Positions 1 to 7,375 are shown, counted from the first letter of the stretch. The stretch is 13,283 nucleotides of DNA from Ramicandelaber brevisporus (GCA_025201865.1 MU602865.1:1-13283), one strand, 5' to 3'. The notes: generated from the sequence alone by a model not told the origin. Translations and numbers: made by a program.

Positions 1-233
1 GCGAGCAGCACACTGTTCGCATGCCAGAACGCGGAAGGCAGACGGCAGACTGCAGACGGCGTGCGATGCCGATCATGATGAGAGGCGGAGGCTGTCTCGT
101 TCTCTCCGACTGTGCCGATGTGCGATGGGAACGAACAAGCTGGCTCACGAGCAAACTGGCTGGCTAGTTGTTGTTGAGGAGAGCGTGCGAACGACTGAGC
201 GGACAAATGAGCAAGTGGCTCTTTCTCTTATTT

Positions 234-260
234 ATTCTCATTCTCATTCTCATTCTCATT
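234..260. repeat. Hexanucleotide microsatellite (ATTCTC)n
   Basis: About four and a half copies of ATTCTC in a row. Read on the minus strand it would give an Asn-Glu repeat, which is a by-product of the microsatellite and not evidence of a protein. Confidence 0.9.
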
Positions 261-425
261 GTAATTATCCCCTCCCGCCAGCCCAAAGATGATGTGCGTG
301 TGTAGCCACAGTCTCATCGCTCGAGTGCTGTTGAAACAAAGGCTCGCTTGCTGCTTGTCGTGCAGTCGCTTACTACTAAGTGGACACAGCACACTGGCGC
401 TGGTATGAAAGCTTGATTCAAACAC

Positions 426-431
426 TTTAAT
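426..431 (-). terminator. Possible poly(A) signal of the secreted-peptide gene
   Basis: The minus strand reads ATTAAA about 40 nt past the stop of the gene ending at 473. It is the best match to a cleavage/polyadenylation signal in the right position. A six-base AT-rich word is weak evidence alone. Confidence 0.35.
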
Positions 432-472
432 CAGAATATACAATCATTGTTTAAGGTAAGTAGTGAGTCAGT

Positions 473-688
473 TTAGCAATTAACTGGACTATCGAAACAA
501 TCGCAGTTCGAGCAGCACGTCGTGTAGCACTTGCCGTCAGTATCTGTGAATCTGCCATGGCAACCAGTGGGGCATCCAGCCAGAGGGACCTTCGCGGCAG
601 TCTTAGATTCCGTGTTTGAAGCGGCGGGGAGAGCAGAGACAGCGACGGCTGCAACAAGACCGATGATGACAGTGACGGAGACCTTCAT
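473..688 (-). CDS. Small secreted cysteine-rich peptide precursor, 71 aa
   Basis: The family is not recognised. The 71-residue product begins with a clear signal peptide: Met-Lys, then a Val/Ile/Ala-rich core to about residue 19, with a likely cut after Val-Ser-Ala. A Ser/Thr/Lys/Ala-rich linker (about 20-37) follows, and then a compact C-terminal part with eight cysteines: C39, C43, C54, C58, C59, C62, C64, C71. The spacing is C-x3-C-x10-C-x3-CC-x2-C-x-C-x6-C, ending on the last residue, which allows four disulfides. The ATG at 688 is chosen because it directly starts the signal peptide, has an ACAAAC-ATG context, and sits downstream of a TATA box (817-824) and a CT-rich leader. The open frame continues further upstream but crosses the TATA box. 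The product is probably secreted and disulfide-bonded: an effector-like, antimicrobial-type or cell-wall peptide are all possible. The spacing does not match the CS-alpha-beta defensin pattern well. No function is assigned. Confidence 0.72.
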   Translation of the reverse strand: MKVSVTVIIGLVAAVAVSALPAASNTESKTAAKVPLAGCPTGCHGRFTDTDGKCYTTCCSNCDCFDSPVNC

Positions 689-816
689 GTTTGTTAGTGG
701 GGGTGAGCTTGTAGAGATGAGAGGAAGAGAGAGAAGAAAGAATGAAGATGGTGAATGAATGAATGGATGTGTGGAAAGTGGTAGAATGGCAATGGAAAGA
801 GGCCAAATGAAGGCAG

Positions 817-824
817 TATTTATA
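817..824 (-). promoter_or_regulatory. TATA box of the secreted-peptide gene
   Basis: The minus strand reads TATAAATA, inside CCTATAAATACTG. It lies 128 bp before the ATG at 688 and is followed by a strongly pyrimidine-rich leader (CATTCATT and CTCTCTT runs, about 770-700) that ends in ACAAACATG. TATA plus a CT-rich block before the start is typical of strongly or conditionally expressed fungal genes. Confidence 0.75.
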
Positions 825-1333
825 GGAACTATCCCAAGTGAAATCATACGATAAGATACTTTCGCTACATGCAAGCCACCGAATGCTGGTTGAACAAGTC
901 AAAAGACCAGGTACATCGGAGTTGCATGCATGCCAACATAACCGCGAAAAAGAGGCTTGGTTTGACACTTTTGACACCGCGCTCCTTCGAAAGTATTCTG
1001 TACACGGGTTCATTTTATTAAAGCTCAACCGAGAATGGATAACCCATGCGGTAGACTGTAGCACATGCTTACATAACATGCAAGCCTCGAAATGAATTCA
1101 AGCAGCTTTAAAAAGATCAGGTGACAGTGGATTTTAACAAATGACTGGAAAATGATCGTTGAAATAGCTGAGTTCCACATGTCGAGTCAATTTCATCTTT
1201 TAATCTTACGCCGTGGTGCAATGAGTAACCTAAGCAATCATATTCAAGTCTACATGAAGCACACTTGTTTATAAGCAGAAGAAATAACAAAGTATTAAAT
1301 AGAAAGATATTAACACTGTAATTAACTGTAAGT
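825..1333. other. Intergenic region, nothing recognised
   Basis: About 500 bp between the upstream end of the secreted-peptide gene and the stop of the gene at 1334. AT content rises rightward. It must hold upstream control sequence for the peptide gene and the 3' UTR of the minus-strand gene to its right. A plus-strand ORF ending at 1095 begins with GTG and has no family features. No RNA gene or mobile element was seen. Confidence 0.5.
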
Positions 1334-2215
1334 TTACAAAATTGAACATAACCCATGGACTGCATACTCTGGTCGAGTGCTTTTGCTGCTTCTGTTTCGT
1401 TTATAGATCTGTGGCGCTAACATCAAACCAACGATCATTTCCTGTCTCTTCAAAATTGAATTCGGAGCATCGGTCGAAAACAACAAATCGAAAAGTACAA
1501 CATTCCAGAGTAAAATAAAAGCCAACTGCGGATCGGTCACGCTGATCTGCTCACTGTAAAGTTTGACTTTAGCATACTTAAGCGCTATTGTCTTGCTGTA
1601 TTTGGGTTCAATTTCTGTGGTGCAGACAAAGTTGTTGGATGTTTTGTCACGACAATAGATGAGGCCACCAAACTTAGCCCATGCTTCGTGTTCGTAACTG
1701 CTGACTGTAGCTATCTTGAGATTGATGCCAGCACCGCCATCGTCAGTATGTGCTGGTGCAAACATTGTCGTGTTGTGCTTCAAGCCAGATTGAATTTGCA
1801 TGAGGGGCACCTCAATACCAATCGACATGCCTTCGCTGCTGTCCACTTTCACCGTCACTGCTACTGTAGATGGGGCATCAACTTCCCACAGCTTTGTACA
1901 TACAAGTGTAATCGAGCTTGAACTTTCATGGAGCTGCTGGATCGACCACAGTTGTCGCTCGTTTGATTCGTTGGCAATCCGACCGGCAGCCAAGCACAGC
2001 CGACGACTTCCATCACTTGCGGAACGGCGGTAGACGTATTCTAGTCGACCGATGCTGTCGAAGATACCATACTCCACCACAGCGTCAGTGTCGCTGGCTG
2101 CAACTGGCCGAACGGTGTACACTGCAGCAGACGGATGTAGCTGGTATTCAGCGATGCCGTGTACAAACGGCGCAGTATCGTCTGCAGTTGGTGAGTATTC
2201 CGGCGCAGGATCCAT
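1334..2215 (-). CDS. Unrecognised 293-aa protein, possibly tubby/LURP-one-like
   Basis: I do not recognise this family with certainty. The first real ATG is at 2215, beginning Met-Asp-Pro-Ala-Pro-Glu-Tyr; the frame is open further upstream but that part has no ATG. There is no signal peptide. After a Pro/Asp-rich start the protein is mostly beta-prone, with alternating hydrophobic residues. It has FDSIGRL (52-58), a tryptophan-containing strand (about 85-100), FGGLIYC (182-188), and then one hydrophobic stretch following Asp-Pro (about 227-246). A chain of short strands ending in one hydrophobic helix resembles the tubby C-terminal / LURP-one / scramblase fold, where the last helix is buried in the barrel. 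This is a shape argument only. The same stretch could instead be a single membrane span. The gene lies 172 bp downstream of RNH203 on the same strand, so it is probably transcribed separately from the AT-rich gap. Confidence 0.68.
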   Translation of the reverse strand: MDPAPEYSPTADDTAPFVHGIAEYQLHPSAAVYTVRPVAASDTDAVVEYGIFDSIGRLEYVYRRSASDGSRRLCLAAGRIANESNERQLWSIQQLHESSSSITLVCTKLWEVDAPSTVAVTVKVDSSEGMSIGIEVPLMQIQSGLKHNTTMFAPAHTDDGGAGINLKIATVSSYEHEAWAKFGGLIYCRDKTSNNFVCTTEIEPKYSKTIALKYAKVKLYSEQISVTDPQLAFILLWNVVLFDLLFSTDAPNSILKRQEMIVGLMLAPQIYKRNRSSKSTRPEYAVHGLCSIL

Positions 2216-2345
2216 TCTTTCGAAGGTTGTATATTCTTTTTTGTGGAACAGTTGGATGAATGCTATTGACAAAGTTTAGAATGCCAAGCCAGAATTCTGC
2301 GGAGTTTCAAAGTCATGCATAATTAATGAACAAATAAACAGGGTA

Positions 2346-2351
2346 TTTATT
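2346..2351 (-). terminator. Likely poly(A) signal of RNH203
   Basis: The minus strand reads AATAAA, inside TAATAAATAC, about 37 nt past the RNH203 stop. The same AT-rich block could also serve as a TATA-like element for the next minus-strand gene, whose ATG is about 130 bp further on. The sequence cannot separate these roles. Confidence 0.5.
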
Positions 2352-2387
2352 ACTCTTCCTCAATCTATGTTAAACAAAGCATCGCAT

Positions 2388-2954
2388 TTAGTCGGATGGG
2401 GGAGGCAGTTGTTGATGGATGATTCTCGATAACCGTGACCATTCCTCAACCGCGCCGAGCAGAGGTTCACTTGCTGTTGTTGGTACAAAATCATGGCCCC
2501 AAACTATCATCTCATCAAACGTTCCAGTGACTTTCATTACTTGACATGTGCTGAACTCAGATGCTGTCTCCAGCCCAAGCTTATCTTCTTCCACAACGAG
2601 TCCGTGGCATCCATGTTGCAGTTTTGTTGGTCGACCAACAAGTAATCTTCCACGAAATGTCGCTTCTTGTAATCCGCCATCACTGCCATCATTGTTATCA
2701 CCGCTGTTAATAGTATCTAGTTTCTCATCTGTTTCTGTGGCAGCCATCAATTCGGATGCGAGCAAGTCTTTGGCAGGATACTGTGACTTTTGAGACACGA
2801 GGAAGTATGTATCAACATTGGCTGTATCATTGCAGTCGATGTGACACGGGATTGAGTGGACTGGAATCTTTGCTATGTCATCAGCTGCCAGCTTGAGTTT
2901 GTATTGCTGCTTGGAGATTGCCACTGATGCAGCTTCGGTGTAGTCTTCGTCCAT
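2388..2954 (-). CDS. RNH203: Ribonuclease H2 subunit C
   Basis: Non-catalytic C subunit of the heterotrimeric RNase H2, which nicks DNA at misincorporated ribonucleotides and removes RNA:DNA hybrids in the nucleus. The 188-residue product shows the family's landmarks in order. A SIPCHI segment (34-39) leads into the A-V-D-T-Y-F strand (about 45-51). An ATFRGRLLVGRPTKL block (98-111) is followed by the GCHGLVVEE strand (115-123). A V-W-G-H-D motif (151-155) precedes the C-terminal W-x7-H helix (172-180). A low-complexity Asp/Asn/Gly insert (about 72-95) separates the two halves, as is common in fungal members. The ATG at 2954 gives a normal-length product with no extension. The catalytic A subunit and the B subunit are not in this window. 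It is divergent from RAD4 across 176 bp, so the two repair genes may share a promoter. Confidence 0.9.
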   Translation of the reverse strand: MDEDYTEAASVAISKQQYKLKLAADDIAKIPVHSIPCHIDCNDTANVDTYFLVSQKSQYPAKDLLASELMAATETDEKLDTINSGDNNDGSDGGLQEATFRGRLLVGRPTKLQHGCHGLVVEEDKLGLETASEFSTCQVMKVTGTFDEMIVWGHDFVPTTASEPLLGAVEEWSRLSRIIHQQLPPPSD

Positions 2955-3130
2955 CTCTTTTTGTTGATCAAGTTTGATTTGTGTATATGTGTGTATGTGT
3001 GAGAAGAGGAGAAGAGGAGAGCGTGTTTGTTGTTATTGTTTGTTGTTATTGTTTGCTGTTATTTGGAGGAGAGTGTGGATCTTGACCGCAGCAAACCACA
3101 GCTTTCGGAAATTTCTTTGCGATCAACAAG
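2955..3130. promoter_or_regulatory. Divergent promoter between RNH203 and RAD4
   Basis: These 176 bp must contain both 5' UTRs and both core promoters. Visible elements are a TG-rich alternating stretch (about 2980-3001, GTGTATATGTGTGTATGTGTG), a GAAGAGGAGA purine run (3003-3020), and three 13-bp direct repeats (3025-3063). No canonical TATAAA is present for either direction, which suits two housekeeping genes. Confidence 0.65.
3025..3063. repeat. Three tandem copies of a 13-bp unit in a promoter
   Basis: GTTTGTTGTTATT occurs at 3025-3037 and 3038-3050, and with one change (T to C at the sixth base) at 3051-3063. The array is 68 bp before the RAD4 ATG and 71 bp before the RNH203 ATG. It could be an array of regulator sites, a nucleosome-depleting tract or a plain minisatellite. 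Confidence 0.9.
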
Positions 3131-4210
3131 ATGAGTAGCAGCGACAACAACGACCAGATATCGACATCGACATCGACGGCAGCAGCAGCAGCAACAGAGT
3201 CGACTCGGGACAAACGGCCCAGGCTATCTGACGAGTTCATCGACGAAGATGAGAACAACTTACGCTGGGCAGACTACAGCTATCAACTTGGTTACGACCT
3301 TGGTTTCAATACCGGGACGGCACACCAGGATACATTTGAGGACATTATGGGAGACTTTGACGACTTTGGCGACGGAGACAATGATGAGAGTGGCTTCGAA
3401 TTTGGCGACATTGACAATCCAGTAACATCCAACGAGATTTGTAGCGCTCCTGTTCCTGCAAACGATGCTGTTGATGGCGGACAAGAGGAAGTCGAAGAAG
3501 ACGAAGAAGACGAAGAGGATATGGAGTTTGAAGAGTATACATTGCCAATGGATGCACTTGTGCAAGAGGATGTGGATGACATAAATGACATGGATAACTC
3601 TGTGGCTCTTGATCTATCAGCATACAACACATTCACCAGTCTTTCGGACGACACTACAATCACACTGACATCGGCTGATATTGCTGAGATAACATCCGCA
3701 GCAACAGCAGCAACAAACTCCAAATCAGATGACCCGGCTACAGCTAAAGCCGCAGCACTCAAGGAAGCTCGCGCATTGCAGGCAAAAAGACGGAAAGAAC
3801 GACTGATGGCACACGTGTTACATGCACCAATCGCGATTGCATTCGAACAAAGATGTAATAGACGGCTGAATAGTCCATTGCTACAGTCTATCTTACTCTC
3901 AATATTACCATGCAACTTGGTGGAACAAGTGTGTCGACGTGGCTATGGACTGACAAAAGCTGGTCTGGTTGACATTGTGGAGCAGTTTGGACGCAAGTTT
4001 CCGTTGGATGATCAATCAACTGCATTCATCTTGCCATCTGTTGATGAGTTTGCATCAGCATTCGGTCAAGATTCGAGTGGCGTATTAGCAGTGTCTGCAA
4101 GAGTTCGTGCAATGTTGTTTACAGCGCTGTTTAGAGCGCTATCAACACCCGCTCGTCACGTCGTATCTCTACAGCCTCCAAACATCCTCGCATCTGCCTC
4201 ATCTACTTTG

Positions 4211-4249
<39 letters not shown>

Positions 4250-5611
4250 CGAAAGGCAACCGCTGCTCGGGCTCCGTCTTCACATTTTGACTCACCACAA
4301 ACTGTATGGACAGAAGTGTATTTACTGACTGAGCAGCGTTGGATATGTATTAACACTACAACTGGTGCGATTGACAATTCACGCAGTATCGAGTCGCCTC
4401 AGTCTCACCAGCTCAACGGATCAAAGCCAATGCTTGCATATGTTCTTGGATTTGGATCAGATTTATACGCACGAGATGTGACACGTCGTTATTCGAACCA
4501 GTTCTTTATTCACACACTAAAATTGCGTGCATCGGAAGAGTGGTGGATGGGTGTAATGAGTGATATTGCCAGATTAATGCCAACTGACAGGGAAAGATCA
4601 GAAGATGCAGAGTTGGTGCAGGTTGAGCTAAATGAAAAGATGCCAACTCGTCTAAATGACTTTAAGAATCACCCACTCTATGCATTAGAGAAACTGTTGG
4701 GCCAGCATGAAGTTATTTATCCAAAAGAACCGATCATTGCGCAGTTTAAAGGTGAACCAGTTTATCCAGCAGTTAATGTACAGAAGCTGAAATCAAAAGA
4801 AGCGTGGCTGAGACTGGGCAAATCCATCAAACACAATGAAGAGCCAATCAAGCATATTGAGACTACAGTCACCACGGTTAAAGGAATAAATAGAAACCAG
4901 AGGAAACCCACTTCTGGTAGTGGTGGCCGTGGTGGTGGAAACAAGTATGCAAAGGCAAATAGTAAATTTAACCGAACACTGGATAGTGACAGTGAGAACG
5001 AGAATGAAGAGGATATTGGAGACAGGATTGCAGCTTCATTGGCGGAAGGTGATGCTCACGCTGTGCTCTCAGCAGCAGAAATGGGAATGGATGGCGCAGC
5101 GCGTAAGAAGGCAGTTGCTTTATTTGGTAAATGGCAGACTGAGCAATACGTTGCACAGCCTGTTGTTGATGGAATTGTGACACGCAATCAGTTTGGTAAT
5201 ATTGAGCTGTTTCACCCGAGTATGCTGCCAGCTGGCGGTGCTCATGTTACCATTGAGGGGGCTGCTAAAGTCGCAAGGAATCTTGGAATCAGCTTTGCAC
5301 ACGCAATCATTGGGTTTGAATTCAAGTCGAGAATGGCAATGCCTGTAAGAAATGGCATTGTGGTTCCTGCAGAGTGGGCGAGTGTCATTGAGGAAGCCTG
5401 TAGTCAAGTTGAAGAGCATGAGCAGCAAATGGATAAGTTAGTCAAGGATGAACGAGCATTGATTCTGTGGAAGCGCGTCATTTCTAGTTTACTGCTTGCT
5501 CAGCGGATTGGCAGTCATTCAATCAACTCGAAACCAGAGCCTATTGTGATTGACGACGACGACTATGACGACGATGACGACGATGACGAAGAAGAAGAAG
5601 ATGAATACTAA
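3131..5611 (+). CDS. RAD4: DNA damage recognition protein Rad4/XPC
   Basis: Nuclear sensor of helix-distorting lesions that starts global nucleotide excision repair with a Rad23-type partner. The 826 residues show the family order. An acidic, Ser-rich N-terminus (1-200) contains an acidic patch (119-137). A helical Rad4 region (about 220-345) ends in the conserved SLQP. The degenerate transglutaminase-like fold resumes at WTEVYLL (393-399) and continues through YVLGFG and DVTRRY to about 465. BHD1 is at 503-556, from MPTRLNDFKNHPLYALEKL onward. BHD2 (about 557-670) carries a long insert and ends in LFGKWQTEQY. BHD3 (about 684-757) has RNQFGNIELFHPSMLP and the I-I-G-F-E-F hairpin region. A centrin-type helix (780-792) and an Asp/Glu tail follow. 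Twelve TCA codons in a row (S361-S372) interrupt the transglutaminase-like domain. The ATG at 3131 is the first in frame after the promoter. The gene has no visible intron. Confidence 0.97.
4211..4246 (+). repeat. (TCA)12 microsatellite inside RAD4
   Basis: Twelve perfect TCA triplets encode a poly-serine run (S361-S372) in a loop of the degenerate transglutaminase-like domain. The purity of the codon repeat points to recent slippage, so the length is likely to vary between strains. Confidence 0.95.
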
Positions 5612-5662
5612 AGTATAAATTAATTAACTATTAGTTTGTTCAAAACAAAAAAGCGCGCATGT
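5612..5662. terminator. Shared 3' gap between convergent RAD4 and CSN5
   Basis: Only 51 bp separate the two stop codons. The gap is AT-rich, with TATAAATTAATTAA on the RAD4 side and an A-rich run (5642-5652). Neither 3' UTR can plausibly end within so short a space, so each transcript probably runs into the 3' end of the opposing coding region. Confidence 0.6.
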
Positions 5663-6853
5663 TTAATTGTTATTCAGGCTTCCGGGGACAGTTTCTGCTG
5701 ATGCTTCACCAGTTAGAACCGTCGGATTAAATACAATCTGCTTAATCACTTGGGCAATGCATCCATGGATCATTTCACCTGCAGTTTCTGATGAGTCGAT
5801 AGCCACACGTTTCAAGTCAGATACACGACCAGCGCCGCTGCTCACTCCAACCTGAACCAAACCGTCAGATTGCTTTTCAATCTTGCCAAGCTTGCCGGAT
5901 AACACTTGACTACGTGCTTTATCAACACGCTGGGACAAATCTGCGAGACGCTGGCTAAAGTAGTTCTGGTTATTGATGAGAGCAGACTGAGAAAGAGTGT
6001 GAGCCCAGTAGCGACTCCACAGGAGATCCAGAATGGTTTCATCTGATGTTGACTTGAAGATCTCAATTGGAAGGCTGTAATACTTGCTGGCATGGGCACC
6101 AAAGTCTTCAATCTTCTCGGATGGGATCACACCGCCGGCACTCTTGCTGGCTGTACCATCCCGCTGTGCCTGGACAATCGACCGTTTAATATCGTCTTCG
6201 CTAGCACGCTCGTGATATGTACGGAATGCACCAATTTCAACTTTGCCAGCCGACGCCGAGCGCAGTGGATCAATGACAACAGCCACATATGGCTCGAGAT
6301 ATTTTTGATTGTGCGACTGCGTGTCCACATCAATGCCAGACAGCCAGCAGCCATAGCCCGGATGAGAATGGTACCATCCCAGGTTGTATTCTGGCCGTCC
6401 AACTTTGTCCTTAAGCTTGAAGAAATCGACCATGTACTCGTATCCATCCTGGCCGGCATTAACACGCGTCTCGGTGCCTTCAACAGGTAGCGGCGCGGCA
6501 TCCATAATGACCAAAGTGCTGCCCTGAATCTTACCAAGCATGATGCCCATAACTTCCAGCGTGCCACCAGACTTGGCGTGCGTCATCATCTTCATCAGCG
6601 CGATGACACTGAGCTTGACGTGAGTGAAGAAGCGTGGACGGATGCGGCCAGTAGCTGGGTCGGCTTCGTTCCATGGCTTGGTGGCAGCCAGCGCCTTGTG
6701 CGCGTCGCTTTCATCAGCAAAGACTTCGTCGGAGACTTTGATGTTGTTGGAATGAAGGAACTGACGAAGTGCGTTGCGGGCGTCTGTGCTCATCGCCGCG
6801 TTGGCAGTAGCAGCGTTCACAGCGCTGGTGGCACTTGCAGCACTCGAAGACAT
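5663..6853 (-). CDS. CSN5: COP9 signalosome subunit 5 (JAMM deneddylase)
   Basis: Catalytic metalloprotease of the COP9 signalosome, which removes Nedd8/Rub1 from cullins and so resets cullin-RING ubiquitin ligases. The 396 residues carry an intact MPN+/JAMM site: E100 in LEVMGIMLGK, then H162-S-H164-P, S172 and D175 in the block running from GWYHSHPGYG to GIDVDTQ. Upstream, PLPVEGTETRVNA and downstream AVVIDPLRSASAGKVEIGAFRTY are near-invariant in CSN5. The Ins-2-type region, the KIEDFG segment, the S-R-Y-W-A-H-T-L segment and a C-terminal helical tail follow. The MPN partners Rpn11 and Csn6 would not carry this combination. The ATG at 6853 gives a normal-length protein with an Ala/Ser-rich N-terminus. 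The longer open frame upstream (to 7117) runs through the neighbouring gene and is rejected. M21 is a less likely alternative start. It is divergent from the membrane-protein gene at 6978. Confidence 0.98.
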   Translation of the reverse strand: MSSSAASATSAVNAATANAAMSTDARNALRQFLHSNNIKVSDEVFADESDAHKALAATKPWNEADPATGRIRPRFFTHVKLSVIALMKMMTHAKSGGTLEVMGIMLGKIQGSTLVIMDAAPLPVEGTETRVNAGQDGYEYMVDFFKLKDKVGRPEYNLGWYHSHPGYGCWLSGIDVDTQSHNQKYLEPYVAVVIDPLRSASAGKVEIGAFRTYHERASEDDIKRSIVQAQRDGTASKSAGGVIPSEKIEDFGAHASKYYSLPIEIFKSTSDETILDLLWSRYWAHTLSQSALINNQNYFSQRLADLSQRVDKARSQVLSGKLGKIEKQSDGLVQVGVSSGAGRVSDLKRVAIDSSETAGEMIHGCIAQVIKQIVFNPTVLTGEASAETVPGSLNNN

Positions 6854-6977
6854 GTCAGATAGAGTGCGGGTTGCTTGAAGTATTGTTGTTTCTTTGTTGT
6901 TGCTTCGCTGTTGTTGTTGCCTTGCGGATGTCGAAGCGAGAAGCAGCAAAACTCTAATACTTTTATCACTGTTCGCG
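6854..6977. promoter_or_regulatory. Divergent promoter between CSN5 and a membrane-protein gene
   Basis: 124 bp between two opposing ATGs. It contains a GTT-rich stretch (6881-6920) with TATTGTTGTTT, TTTGTTGTTGC and CTGTTGTTGTTGC. No TATAAA is seen. Both 5' UTRs must be short or overlap. Confidence 0.6.
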
Positions 6978-7361
6978 ATGACTACTGCAGTGCTTGCATA
7001 CCGTTCACCACATCCGCTGGTGGCAGCGGCAGTCCTTCTGGGTCTGGCCGGCGTCATCTCGAGCGACTTTGCACCAGAGCCGTACCACAGCCATCCAGTT
7101 CTTGCGTTTATCCGCACTCTTTACGGAACCCCCAGGTTGCTGCGGTTTGTGTCAGCTGGCGCGATCTTCCTGCATGTCTTGGAGGGCATTCTTGCGACCG
7201 GCGTTGTACTGGGAGCGCGTCGCATTCTCGGAGCCAAAGCAATGCCCTGGCGACATGGAATTGCATGGATTGTGTCCGTGTACTTGTACGGAGTGTTCAG
7301 TTTCCTTCCGTTTCTGCGTCTTCTCGAACAGCATGGCACCAAGCTACTTAAAAGAAACTAA
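6978..7361 (+). CDS. Small three-span membrane protein, TMEM254/DUF4499-like
   Basis: A 127-residue integral membrane protein with three hydrophobic stretches (about 12-29, 54-79, 94-116), an Arg/Lys turn (81-87) and a basic C-terminus. The order of a membrane span with His-x2-Glu (H66, E69 in FLHVLEG), a basic loop, Trp, and a final span with Y-G-V-F-S-F (104-109) resembles the TMEM254/DUF4499 family of small organelle membrane proteins. That assignment rests on remembered family patterns and is tentative; no biochemical role is established that I can cite. The ATG at 6978 is chosen because earlier in-frame residues are Cys-rich with no family features and would cut the shared promoter with CSN5 to about 40 bp. 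The gene is convergent with the ML-protein gene, with only 25 bp between stops. Confidence 0.6.
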   Translation: MTTAVLAYRSPHPLVAAAVLLGLAGVISSDFAPEPYHSHPVLAFIRTLYGTPRLLRFVSAGAIFLHVLEGILATGVVLGARRILGAKAMPWRHGIAWIVSVYLYGVFSFLPFLRLLEQHGTKLLKRN

Positions 7362-7375
7362 AGGCATTACCTGCT

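Larger units (their letters stand above)
1..472. other. Gene-free left edge, repeat-rich spacer
   Basis: No convincing gene is seen. The first 180 bases are GC-rich with short near-repeats (CAGACGG-type units at about 38-60, GTGCGATG-like words, CTGGCT words at 140-165). Short ORFs here are low in complexity and have no recognisable family features. The stretch next to position 472 must hold the 3' UTR of the secreted-peptide gene that ends at 473. An ATTAAA-like word on the minus strand (426-431) could be its poly(A) signal. Confidence 0.6.

Noticed and set aside
228-443. 71-residue minus-strand ORF with Asn-Glu repeats
   Set aside because: It has no ATG-linked conserved features, and its C-terminus is the hexanucleotide microsatellite.
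689-874. Longer form of the secreted peptide starting upstream
   Set aside because: It would translate the TATA box and CT-rich leader and bury the signal peptide inside the protein.
838-1095. 85-residue plus-strand ORF
   Set aside because: It starts with GTG, has no family features and overlaps the upstream region of the secreted-peptide gene.
2216-2272. 19-residue upstream extension of the 293-aa protein
   Set aside because: The first codon of the longer frame is TTG, and no ATG occurs until 2215.
6854-7117. 88-residue N-terminal extension of the CSN5 frame
   Set aside because: It runs across the divergent promoter and the coding region of the opposing membrane-protein gene. The ATG at 6853 already gives a full CSN5.
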